Positions 6,643 through 14,651 of a DNA stretch of 64,000 bases are shown here, piece after piece; within the stretch, counting starts at the first letter, position 1; each line of letters starts with the position of its first letter. The position numbers and the translations under genes were made by a program. The notes below the pieces were generated by a model. That model worked only from the letters and a program-made list of their open reading frames with translations. It did not search any database and was not told the DNA's origin. The DNA is taken from the NCBI GenBank assembly GCA_964421565.1, contig CAYQXJ010000006.1:124001-188000 (forward strand). The letters are read 5' to 3'. The stretch is from CAYQXJ01 sp964421565. GTDB taxonomy: Bacteria; Planctomycetota; Brocadiia; SM23-32.

Positions 6643-9585
6643 TTACCGTTCGCTGGCGCAGCGGATCTGCTGCAGAACGCCCCGAATGACGCTGATAGTG
6701 ATCGCGATCACTATCAGCGCCAGCAACAGCCACGTGGCCAGCGCTGTGCCGGTCCACCGGCCCGGGGCTATCTGTCGCAGCGCCAGGGCCAGGGCCATAG
6801 CTCCTGAGATGGCGGCGAGCCCCCAGACGCCAAAAACGAGCGCCGTTGCCACGCCCATGCCCTTCTGGGCGGCCAGGTGCACAGCGAGCAGGGCGGCCGA
6901 TGAAACGCCCACTACCAACGCCGTCCGCCTCCCCAGTTCGGCACCCAGCAGCGCTATGCGCGCGCGCTCCAGTTGGGTCATGGTCTCTCGCGCCAGTGTG
7001 CTGGCCGAGTTCCACACGGTGCCAGCCGCAGCGCCAGGCAGGGCGTGCTGCGAGAATGCGGCGTACGCGGCGACCAGGACTGCTGCAGTGAGCACCCAGG
7101 TCCCGACGTTGCCGAGCGTATGGGCCGCTGCCAGAGGGTCGCGCGGCGCAAGCGAATCCGGCCGGTTCTGGCGCTGCACGCTTTGCCACTGTCCCCAAAG
7201 GCTGAAGAGCGCAGCGGCCAGGGCGGCGTGAAGCAAACCGATCGCAGCCACAGGCGCCCATCCCGATACTCCCGCCTCAAAAGGTGTTTCCCGCACCCAT
7301 AGAACCCAGCGCAGAACGTGCACGCCGAGCCATACGAGCCAGACCGTTCCCAGGAGCGGATAAGCGCCCAGTCGCTGGCGCGCCGCCTCGCGGTGCACGG
7401 CGAACAACATAAGTGCAGCCAGCCCGACAGCTCCTGCGTAGAATCCATTGGAAGCGCAGAGAGTGCCGATGTGCGTCGCCAGCGAAACAGCCGACCGAAA
7501 CCATTCCGAACCGTGCAGGCCGAGCCGGACGATGGCGTCCTCTAAGCCGCTCGCGCCGCTCCATACCAGGGCCAGCCCCAATCCGGCAGCGCCGACCAGC
7601 AGTCCTGCTGACACGGGTAGGCTTGCGGGCGGCCCACCGTTGTCCCCCCCAGTCGGGAAGGGCGCATCCGCCACCTCGCCAGCGCATCGGACGCATTCCC
7701 ACGCTCTTACGATCAACAGCGCGAGGAATACGAACAGCAGCGCGCGTGCCGTAACATGTTCGCCGAGATAGCGCCCGGTCGCCGTCCGCAGCAAGGGCAC
7801 CGGCGGAGGGGAGGGCAACCGGATGGCAAATGCCGCCGTTAGCGCCGCTGCAGCACCCAGGGGGATAACCCATATCAGCGCTACCAGGTGAGCTCCCCAG
7901 CGTGTGCCGGCAGCGGCCGCCAGGTGCACTACCAGCAGCAAGAGCAGCACCGCTGCGAACCCACCGGCTGAGCCCGACAGGGCATCACCGATTGCACTGG
8001 CGTGCCCCGCCAGTCGGCAGCCGAGGCCCGACCCGAGCGCCAGGATCAGCAGGTCGCGCGCGAAAGCCAGTGCCGCAGCATGCGCTGCTGCCATGCGCTC
8101 AAGCACTTCGGCTTCCCCCAGCCAATGTACGATCATTACTGCGAGCAGCCCGCCCGTCGTCACCAGGCCGCCCAAGACGAGTGTGTGCGCGTCACGCCGT
8201 TGCACGAGATAGCTTTCGTGCGCGCGCACGCGGTCCCGTTTCACTGCCAGGCCGCCACAAGTCAGCAGCAGCGCCGAGCAGACGCTGGCCCACCCGAGAG
8301 CAGTCAGTGCCACCCAGCTCAGACCGACAGAAGGTGCAGAAGCCGCGGCGTAGCGGGTCAAGGCGCCTATAGCACAGAGCACGGACACTGTTACGCCGGT
8401 CACGGGCAGCAGCACCCACGGGGCGGCCCAGTTGCCCTCTCCCTGAGCGAGCCATGCACAGGCGAGCAGTGACAGCAGCCCGGCCGCGACGATACCTTTC
8501 TCCAAGAACTCAGGCTGCCTCTGCATTGGCAGCCAAACGCTGACAATCGCGACTACGCCGATGCCCACGACCAGCCATACAAATTGCGTCGCGGCTGCGG
8601 CGTCTTCGCGCAGCGGCCGACCTGTGCGCCAGGCATGCGCCATCGCCGGCAACAGCATGGGCAGCAGGGCTGCCGCTTGCCAGATGATCGCGACCGTCGA
8701 AGCGGCCTGCACCTTCGCCCCCGAACCGTCCGACCCTGCGAAACCTTGCGTCGCCCATGCCGCGCCGCCTATGGCAGCGCAGATCGCCACGGCACCGCCG
8801 ATGCGGCGAACAACGGAATGCTTGCGCATTGAGCGCACGTGCCACACGGCAACTAGTGCGGCAGATGCCAGAACGGTCGCGCCGATGCCGAACGGGACAG
8901 CCGGCCCCACTTTTTCCCGCAACAGAGGGGCGGCGCTGCGCGCTGCGCCGCCCGTGCACGCCATGTACGCGAGCGTTCCCAGAAAGGCCGTCCCTGCCAG
9001 GGCAACGGCACGCTCGGCCCAGGGGTGGCGGCGCAGGAACTGAATATAAACCACCAGGCTGGCAAGGCCCAACAGGCCGAAGACGAGGACTTCGCCGAGC
9101 AGTTGCGGGGGTGGAGTCGCGTGGACAAAGCGAACACCTACCCGGACGACTGTCAGCAGCAGGAGAAGGGAAGTTGCTGCCAGACCCCCAAGGCCGAGGG
9201 TCCAGCGGGAGACGGAGCGCGCCGAGCCTGTCTGCACAACAAGGGCACGCAGCACCAGCACCAGGACCGCAATGTTGAAGACCACCAGCGCTGCGCGCCA
9301 TGGCGTGGGGCGCAGACCATGCGCCACGACGAGCACAAGAGCCATAGTGGCAAAACACAGCGCGCCGCAGCCCGTGAACAGCAACCAGGCCGCAAGCCCT
9401 TTCGACCACGCCGACGGGCGAGCCCCGGGGGGGAGGTCAACCCGAAGCGTCTCCTCACCGGCCGGCGGCTTTGGCGCGTGTCTGCCGGTCGCTGCACCGC
9501 CGGGCAGCAGTGTCAGCTCGCCATCCTCGGGCTCAGACCTGTTCGCCTCTTCGCCGGGCGTTTCCATCTCGTGCAGTATCCCCAC
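6643..9585 (-). CDS. Very large polytopic membrane protein of unknown function
   Basis: About 980 residues: an acidic, proline-rich N-terminus of about 55 residues, then hydrophobic helices in near continuous succession (by eye more than 20) separated by short loops rich in Arg, Gly and Pro. No nucleotide-binding, protease, glycosyltransferase or transporter motif is recognisable. One CxxC (WECVRCAG, near residue 635) sits in a loop. The GTG at 9585 or the ATG at 9567 could be the start. I do not recognise the family. A lineage-specific multipass protein or a transport/polymerase-like membrane core are possibilities only. Confidence 0.75.
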   Translation of the reverse strand: MGILHEMETPGEEANRSEPEDGELTLLPGGAATGRHAPKPPAGEETLRVDLPPGARPSAWSKGLAAWLLFTGCGALCFATMALVLVVAHGLRPTPWRAALVVFNIAVLVLVLRALVVQTGSARSVSRWTLGLGGLAATSLLLLLTVVRVGVRFVHATPPPQLLGEVLVFGLLGLASLVVYIQFLRRHPWAERAVALAGTAFLGTLAYMACTGGAARSAAPLLREKVGPAVPFGIGATVLASAALVAVWHVRSMRKHSVVRRIGGAVAICAAIGGAAWATQGFAGSDGSGAKVQAASTVAIIWQAAALLPMLLPAMAHAWRTGRPLREDAAAATQFVWLVVGIGVVAIVSVWLPMQRQPEFLEKGIVAAGLLSLLACAWLAQGEGNWAAPWVLLPVTGVTVSVLCAIGALTRYAAASAPSVGLSWVALTALGWASVCSALLLTCGGLAVKRDRVRAHESYLVQRRDAHTLVLGGLVTTGGLLAVMIVHWLGEAEVLERMAAAHAAALAFARDLLILALGSGLGCRLAGHASAIGDALSGSAGGFAAVLLLLLVVHLAAAAGTRWGAHLVALIWVIPLGAAAALTAAFAIRLPSPPPVPLLRTATGRYLGEHVTARALLFVFLALLIVRAWECVRCAGEVADAPFPTGGDNGGPPASLPVSAGLLVGAAGLGLALVWSGASGLEDAIVRLGLHGSEWFRSAVSLATHIGTLCASNGFYAGAVGLAALMLFAVHREAARQRLGAYPLLGTVWLVWLGVHVLRWVLWVRETPFEAGVSGWAPVAAIGLLHAALAAALFSLWGQWQSVQRQNRPDSLAPRDPLAAAHTLGNVGTWVLTAAVLVAAYAAFSQHALPGAAAGTVWNSASTLARETMTQLERARIALLGAELGRRTALVVGVSSAALLAVHLAAQKGMGVATALVFGVWGLAAISGAMALALALRQIAPGRWTGTALATWLLLALIVIAITISVIRGVLQQIRCASER

Positions 9586-9650
9586 AGTCGGTCAGGTCTC
9601 GGTGGGATTGTAGCACGCGCGGCACGGGTGGGGAAACGGACGGGGGCAGA

Positions 9651-10436
9651 CTACTTGTGCTCTGAGAGCCGCTGTTCAAGGGCATCAATCTTGTCTCTCA
9701 GTCGAGCCGCCATTTCGTAATTCTCGTGCCGGATGGCGATCTCTTGCTCGGTTCGCAGGCTCTTGAGCAGTTCCTGATCATCCAGGGGTATGTTGTGTTT
9801 CTCGCGCAAGCTGCGGCGCAGGTCGACCAGTATCTGTCTTTCGGTGCTTTCGGGCAATTCGCCATCGAGTTCGTAGTCGATGTAGTAGTGCTCGATGTCG
9901 GCGATCCCCCGGCTGAGGGCATCGATGGCGTGGCGCAGGTCATTCTCCTGTATGTTTAGCAGCATCTCGGCGCGCGAGCGATCGACCAGCAAGGCGGGGC
10001 GGTAACGGTCGTAGCTGAATATGGCGTCGTCCTGGCAGCGCTGGCGGACCAGTTCGAGTATCTGCAGGCAGTGCAGCGCATCCTGGAGAGCGCGCCGGTA
10101 ATCACCCAGGTGGAAAAGCGCCCGGCAGCGACGGTGGTAGTCCAGAAGCTCGACGACGAGTTCTGCTTCGAGCTCCTTGGTCAGTCGGCGTCCTTCGCGC
10201 TTGCTCTGGGGCTCACGGGAGGAGCGCGTAACGTAGTCGCGGCAGTATTCGAGCATGCTGGCGCGGCCGAAAGGCTTCTGTCCGTCTGGCCGGCCGTCCA
10301 GTTCCCACTGCAACAAGCCGCTGCGGATGCGCAGTTGGATCTTTGTCCGCCCGTCGACGCCGACGATCTTACGGACGTTCTGGCCCTCTTCTTCGTCATC
10401 GTAGGCCCAACCATCTATGATGATTGACAGGTCCAT
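9651..10436 (-). CDS. UvrB/UvrC-motif (UVR) protein of unknown function
   Basis: 261 residues. The C-terminal ~40 residues (RTEQEIAIRHENYEMAARLRDKI) form a UVR motif, the helical hairpin shared by UvrB, UvrC, McsA and ClpC that mediates protein contacts. The N-terminal ~85 residues begin DLSIIIDGWAYDDEE and include a domain that may bind another protein. The middle (residues 90-175) is helical with TPR-like spacing (YHRRCRALFHLGDYRRALQDALHC). It sits 31 bp downstream of the DUF1844 gene on the same strand, suggesting an operon. It may be an adaptor to Clp or UvrB-type machinery, but this is inference. Confidence 0.75.
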   Translation of the reverse strand: MDLSIIIDGWAYDDEEEGQNVRKIVGVDGRTKIQLRIRSGLLQWELDGRPDGQKPFGRASMLEYCRDYVTRSSREPQSKREGRRLTKELEAELVVELLDYHRRCRALFHLGDYRRALQDALHCLQILELVRQRCQDDAIFSYDRYRPALLVDRSRAEMLLNIQENDLRHAIDALSRGIADIEHYYIDYELDGELPESTERQILVDLRRSLREKHNIPLDDQELLKSLRTEQEIAIRHENYEMAARLRDKIDALEQRLSEHK

Positions 10437-10467
10437 ATGCTATCTCAGGGGGCGACCCGCTCGGCAT

Positions 10468-10914
10468 TCACGCGCCGGTGGGTGTCTCCCCGCTCTTGGT
10501 CGCTTTCTCGGGTTCGGTCTCTGCGGAGCGATCCGCCACGTTCACGTAGCGCATGCGCAGGTCGTAGAGCAGTCCCTCCACGTAAGACTCCTCTTCCTCG
10601 CTCAGATTGCCGCGGGTCTTGTCTCGCAGCATCGCTATGGTGTCGATAAGGTATTCGGCTTCCGGCAAGTCCGTCGTCTTCTCCCCGGTCAAAGGGTTCT
10701 CCAGAGCGCCCATAGCCATGAGGGTCTGGGTGTATAGGCCGGCCATGAAGACCTGGATAGTCGGCTCCGGCATCTGCGTGCGCTCGGGCTGTTCGGCCCT
10801 CACCTGCTGCTCCCGTTCGCGCAGGCGTTCGCGCTCTTCGGCGACCTGCTTCTTCCAGCCTTCGTCCACGTGAACCCGGCCTTCCTTGTTTGCCTGGTCT
10901 CGCTCTTCGGACAT
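10468..10914 (-). CDS. DUF1844 family protein
   Basis: 148 residues. The N-terminal third is a charged coiled coil (WKKQVAEERERLREREQQVRAEQ); the rest matches DUF1844 (IQVFMAGLYTQTLMAMGALENPLTG, EAEYLIDTIAMLRDKTRGNLS, GLLYDLRMRYV). The family is found in planctomycetes, verrucomicrobia, acidobacteria and deltaproteobacteria, has no defined function, and is one of the taxonomic hints in this window. An AT-rich TATATATA run at 10969-10976 lies upstream and could form part of its promoter, but I could not fit a convincing -35. Confidence 0.85.
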   Translation of the reverse strand: MSEERDQANKEGRVHVDEGWKKQVAEERERLREREQQVRAEQPERTQMPEPTIQVFMAGLYTQTLMAMGALENPLTGEKTTDLPEAEYLIDTIAMLRDKTRGNLSEEEESYVEGLLYDLRMRYVNVADRSAETEPEKATKSGETPTGA

Positions 10915-11065
10915 TTGCTGTTCCTCGGATTCTCCCTTTACGTGCGGGCTGTTGACCCTCCTTCTGCCTATATATAGCTAAACCGCTCTGCCGTATCATT
11001 TCAAGCGCCTTTCTGCGGCGTGGAGCGCGCTGGACGTGGCAGTTCCGTTGGCTTAGCATGCCGTA

Positions 11066-12070
11066 ATGGAACGCTCCGCGGGTTGGGGGGGACACACCGA
11101 GGTGACGATCTGGGCAGGCATAGACGAGGCCGGCTATGGGCCGACACTCGGCCCGCTGGTGGTGGGAGGCGTGGCGTTTCAGATGGAAGGTCCTCCCGCC
11201 GAGGGTGTGCTCTGGGAGGTGTTGCGCGACGCTGTCAGCCGCGAAGCCCGCACCAGTGGCGGGCGGCTGGTCGTCAATGACAGCAAGCGCGTCTATTCTC
11301 CCTCGCTGGGTTTGCGCCGCCTGGAAGAGGGCGTGTTGGCGTTCTTCCAGGTGTTCTCGGGAGATCTGCCGACCAACGCGAAGGAGCTGATGGCGACACT
11401 CCTGCCGGACGGCGCCTCGTGCGAGGCCCTGCCGCCGTGGTTCTCCGGCGCACCCGACCTGGCCTTGCCCCTGGATACGAACGCGTCCGCTGTGAAGAGC
11501 AAGGCCGCTGTGCTCGCCCGCGCGTTGCAGGTGAGCGGTGTGCGCATTGTTGCCGCGCACGCTGCGCCAGTATTCGCCCCGGAGTTCAACCGGTTTGTGG
11601 ACCAGACAGGCAACAAATCCTTCCTGTTGTTTCAGAAATGTGGATTACTGATCGAACACCTGTGGCGCAGCGCCCATGACGACGAAGCGCACGTGACGGT
11701 GGACAAACACGGCGGCCGCATGCGCTATCGCCGATTGGTTCGGGATGTCTTCCCGCATTGTGGCTGTGATGTGCTCAGGGAAGAGGCTGAGCTGTCGTGT
11801 TACCGGGTGGCCGACGGCAGCCGTGAACTGGTTCTCAGCTTCCGTCAGGAGGCCGACCAGGCCGCGCTGCCGAGCGCGCTTGCCTCGATGGTGGCTAAGT
11901 ACGTGCGGGAAGTGCACATGTGTGCATTCAACACTTACTGGTGTGAGCACGTCGATGGCCTGCAGCCCACGGCCGGTTACTCCCGCGATGCCCGGCGTTT
12001 CCTGCATGACATAGAAGCGGTCCTGGCCGCTGAGAAAGTGGACCTCTCGGCCCTGGTCCGCTGCTGCTAA
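11066..12070 (+). CDS. Divergent RNase HII-like protein
   Basis: 334 residues, much longer than the ~200 of standard RNase HII. The N-terminus IDEAGYGPTLGPLVVGG (Asp20, Glu21) aligns with the RNase HII motif DEAGRGP but has Tyr where the conserved GRG Arg sits. NDSKRVY, HVTVDKHGGRMRY and ASMVAKYVRE match the NDSKKL, third-acid and (I/V)AKVxRD motifs, with Glu replacing the final Asp. The catalytic fold is therefore probably intact, but the ribonucleotide-sensing GRG is changed. An insert of about 100 residues lies between the second and third motifs. A GTG at 11102 is an alternative start. It overlaps the UDG gene tail-to-tail by 4 bp. Confidence 0.7.
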   Translation: MERSAGWGGHTEVTIWAGIDEAGYGPTLGPLVVGGVAFQMEGPPAEGVLWEVLRDAVSREARTSGGRLVVNDSKRVYSPSLGLRRLEEGVLAFFQVFSGDLPTNAKELMATLLPDGASCEALPPWFSGAPDLALPLDTNASAVKSKAAVLARALQVSGVRIVAAHAAPVFAPEFNRFVDQTGNKSFLLFQKCGLLIEHLWRSAHDDEAHVTVDKHGGRMRYRRLVRDVFPHCGCDVLREEAELSCYRVADGSRELVLSFRQEADQAALPSALASMVAKYVREVHMCAFNTYWCEHVDGLQPTAGYSRDARRFLHDIEAVLAAEKVDLSALVRCC

Positions 12071-12732
12071 TCCCCACGCAGGGCCAGAACGATCTCCTTC
12101 AGGTCTTCCCAGGTTTTCGCCTTCTGGCTCGGGCTCCGCAGCAGGTAGGCAGGATGGTAAGTGGGCCGCAGGGGTATTCCCTCATAGTCGTGCCAGCGGC
12201 CGCGCATGCGGCCCATCGCTTCGTTGCTGTTCAGCAAGGTGTTGGACGCCGGTCGGCCGAGGGTGCAGATCACGCGCGGCGCCACCAGTTCGATCTGACG
12301 CGCCAGGAAGTGCCAGCACGCCGATATCTCGGCCGGGCGGGGATCGCGGTTTCCCGGCGGCCGGCTCTTGAGGATGTTCGTGATATAGACCTCGTCCCGC
12401 CGCATCCCCATCGCGTAGATCATCTTGTCGAGCAGCTGACCGGCAGGGCCTACGAAGGGCTCTCCCTGCCGATCCTCCTCCGCACCCGGAGCCTCGCCGA
12501 TGAACATCAGCTCTGCCTGCGGATTGCCCCGTGCGAACACTCCCTGCGTTCGGGTGCTGTGCAGATCGCAGGCCGTGCACTCCATAACTTCGCGCTCGAT
12601 GCGGCGCAGCTCCCTGGCGAGATGCTGCGCGGGCTGTGTAGGTGCCGCCTCGGCCCGTTCGCCGAGCCACAGAACGTCGGCGCCGAGCAGTTTCTCCAAC
12701 TCGAGTCGGCGTATCAGTTCGGCCTTGTCCAT
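12067..12732 (-). CDS. Type 4 (4Fe-4S) uracil-DNA glycosylase
   Basis: 221 residues from ATG 12732; the open frame upstream of this is non-homologous. It removes uracil from DNA. Motifs: ECTACDLHSTRTQG supplies the first two cluster cysteines (CxxC), GEAPGAEEDRQGEPFVGPAG is motif 1 with the catalytic acid region, ITNILKSRPPGNRDP follows, ACWHFLARQIELVAPRVIC gives the remaining cluster cysteines, and TYHPAYLLR is the C-terminal His motif. Some members of this family are called SPO1 DNA polymerase-related, and some are phage-associated; here the setting is chromosomal. It could act with the RNase HII-like neighbour in removal of non-canonical nucleotides. Confidence 0.93.
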   Translation of the reverse strand: MDKAELIRRLELEKLLGADVLWLGERAEAAPTQPAQHLARELRRIEREVMECTACDLHSTRTQGVFARGNPQAELMFIGEAPGAEEDRQGEPFVGPAGQLLDKMIYAMGMRRDEVYITNILKSRPPGNRDPRPAEISACWHFLARQIELVAPRVICTLGRPASNTLLNSNEAMGRMRGRWHDYEGIPLRPTYHPAYLLRSPSQKAKTWEDLKEIVLALRGD

Positions 12733-12797
12733 GGCATTCTCTGCTACGGGGCGGGAGGCATCGTAACCTGTTGCTGTCTCTGGCGCAATCGCGGGGC

Positions 12798-13700
12798 TTA
12801 CAGCATGCGGTGGCACGCCTGCGCTACCCGTCGTACGGCTGGCCAGTTCGACGAGCGGCCCGTTACCACCTGCACGCGTGGGCCACGCGCACTCCAGACT
12901 TTGGGGTCGGTAGGGCCGAATACGGCAATAGTCGGCGTCCCGAGCGCCGCTGCCAGATGTGTCACGCCGCTGTCGTTGCCGACATAGAGACGGCAGCGTG
13001 CGAGGCACGTGGCCAGTTCGGGCAGTGCCAGGTCGGCGCGCACTGCGACATCCCGGCCGGCGGTCTGTTCAAGCACTGCTCGGCATGCCTGCCGGTCGGC
13101 AGGGCCCTGCAACAGAACAACCGGGCCGGCGAGGTCGGCGATGAGTTCGCCGAACCGGGCGGGGGGCCAGCACTTGCGAGCTCCGCCGCTGCCGGGATGC
13201 ACGAGCACCGGGCCGTCCCGTGTGCTGTCGGGCCGGCGCAAGGCGGGCAAAGGCAGGTCGGGCTCGTTGACCGCCGCAATGGCTCGTGCGAAATGGAGCG
13301 AGGCGTGCACACCGGCTGGCGGTTCGATGGGGCGAACCAGCACCGTGCCCGGGCATAGCGCTCGGGCGCTCGCGCACAAGGAGTCGTCGCGCGAACTGAA
13401 AAGAATCACGAGGTCCGCACCGGCGAATACGTTCAGTGGATCCGTGTTGCGTCCGCCGAAGAGCGGCGTCAGAACAGGCGAATCGAACCGCACGAATTGC
13501 AGGGGCAGGGGAATCAGTGGCAGAAGGCGCTCCGCCCAGGCCGAGCCCACCAGTGTTATTTCGGCCCGAGGTGCGACTGCGCGGAGCATCTGCAATGCGG
13601 GCAGCGTGAGGATCGTGTCGCCGAGGGCCCCCGCTCTCACTACGGTGACACGTGGCCGCCCGGAAAGCTCGAGAACGTGGGCGATCTGCGGCCTTAGCAT
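12798..13700 (-). CDS. Glycosyltransferase family 9 (heptosyltransferase-like)
   Basis: 300 residues from ATG 13700 (a TTG at 13721 is the longer alternative). Motifs are typical of ADP-heptose:LPS heptosyltransferases: VRAGALGDTILTLPAL at the N-terminus, HPGSGGARKCWPPARF for the acceptor/nucleotide domain, and GNDSGVTHLAAALGTPTIAVFGPTDP for donor binding. It acts at the cytoplasmic membrane, adding a heptose-like sugar to lipopolysaccharide core or another glycan. Its presence supports a Gram-negative envelope. No other LPS gene is adjacent. Confidence 0.9.
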   Translation of the reverse strand: MLRPQIAHVLELSGRPRVTVVRAGALGDTILTLPALQMLRAVAPRAEITLVGSAWAERLLPLIPLPLQFVRFDSPVLTPLFGGRNTDPLNVFAGADLVILFSSRDDSLCASARALCPGTVLVRPIEPPAGVHASLHFARAIAAVNEPDLPLPALRRPDSTRDGPVLVHPGSGGARKCWPPARFGELIADLAGPVVLLQGPADRQACRAVLEQTAGRDVAVRADLALPELATCLARCRLYVGNDSGVTHLAAALGTPTIAVFGPTDPKVWSARGPRVQVVTGRSSNWPAVRRVAQACHRML

Positions 13701-13806
13701 GTGCACGGGGGACACCCACAATGGGTCTTACGGACGTCCGCAGTATACGCGAAGACTGAGACCGCCGCACGCGGCAGGCCCGCTCCCCGTGGGTTGAGCC
13801 GGCATC

Positions 13807-13836
13807 TTGTATGCACACGCCCCCTTGCCCTACAAT
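13807..13836 (+). promoter_or_regulatory. Candidate sigma-70 promoter for clpP
   Basis: TTGTAT (13807-13812), an 18-bp spacer and TACAAT (13831-13836) lie 43 bp before the clpP start. The -35 matches only 3 of 6 consensus positions; the -10 matches 5 of 6. Confidence 0.4.
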
Positions 13837-13878
13837 GCCCAAGGTGTCTCATTCCACACAAGGCAGACAGGATGAAAC

Positions 13879-14499
13879 ATGGACGAGGAACGCATTGCAG
13901 CGGCTTTGACGATGGATGACGAAGAAGAGGAAGCCCCGCAGCAGGGCGAAGAGCGCAAAGAGCTTACGGACCGTCTGCTCGAGTTCCGCATCATAATGCT
14001 GAGCGAGCCGATCTCTTCCCAGCTGGCGGAGACCGTGGCGGCGAAGCTGCTGGTGCTTGACGCGGAGGACTCGGAGACGCCGATCGACATCTACATCAAC
14101 TCCCCGGGGGGCAGCGTCGATGCCGGATTTGCCATCTACGACATGACGCGGTTCATCTCGGCCCCGGTACGTTGCGTGAGCACAGGACTGACGGCGAGTG
14201 CTGCGGTCATTGTGCTGCTGGCGGCGGAGAAAGAGAACCGTTTGAGCTTGCCGAACTCGCGGTTCCTGCTGCACCAGCCCTCGGGCGGCGCGCGAGGTTC
14301 GGTGGCCGACATACAGATCGAGGCCAACGAGATACTGAAGATCCGCCAACGCATTAACTCCATGATCGCAGAGGAGACGGGCCAGCCCCTGGAGAAGGTG
14401 GAAGGAGACACGCGCCGCAACTACTGGCTGGATGCCGAAGAAGCCCTGCAGTACGGGTTGCTGAGCCGGGTCATCAGGTCGCGCAAGGAACTGGGCTAA
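13879..14499 (+). CDS. clpP: ClpP-type serine protease subunit
   Basis: 206 residues, including a ~30-residue acidic leader (MDDEEEEAPQQ) not found in E. coli ClpP. It is the proteolytic chamber subunit used with Clp AAA+ unfoldases. INSPGGSV (73-80), the nucleophile Ser107 in GLTASAAV, and His132 in LLHQPSGG are in place. In the third triad motif, GDTRRNYWL, Asn181 occupies the position of the catalytic Asp. Asn at this site is known in some ClpP1-type paralogues, so activity may depend on a partner subunit. An AGGATGA-like ribosome binding site precedes the ATG. No clpX or tig gene is adjacent. Confidence 0.9.
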   Translation: MDEERIAAALTMDDEEEEAPQQGEERKELTDRLLEFRIIMLSEPISSQLAETVAAKLLVLDAEDSETPIDIYINSPGGSVDAGFAIYDMTRFISAPVRCVSTGLTASAAVIVLLAAEKENRLSLPNSRFLLHQPSGGARGSVADIQIEANEILKIRQRINSMIAEETGQPLEKVEGDTRRNYWLDAEEALQYGLLSRVIRSRKELG

Positions 14500-14530
14500 C
14501 CCGCATCTGCGCGCTCGTCGAGCACGCTGG

Positions 14531-14560
14531 CTGCCAAAGCTTGCGATGAGTTGATATAAT
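14531..14560 (+). promoter_or_regulatory. Extended -10 promoter for the secretin operon
   Basis: TGATATAAT (14552-14560) is a perfect -10 with the extended TGn element. CTGCCA (14531-14536) is a 4/6 -35 at 18-bp spacing. It lies 91 bp upstream of the secretin start and downstream of clpP, and gives the run to 20064 its own promoter. Confidence 0.6.
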
Positions 14561-14651
14561 GTCTACTTCTACATATGTGGGATTCTCCAACCGGTCTCGA
14601 ATGTCCCATGCACCCCCCTGCGGGAATTGAGCGCGAAGGAAGCCCCACGCT

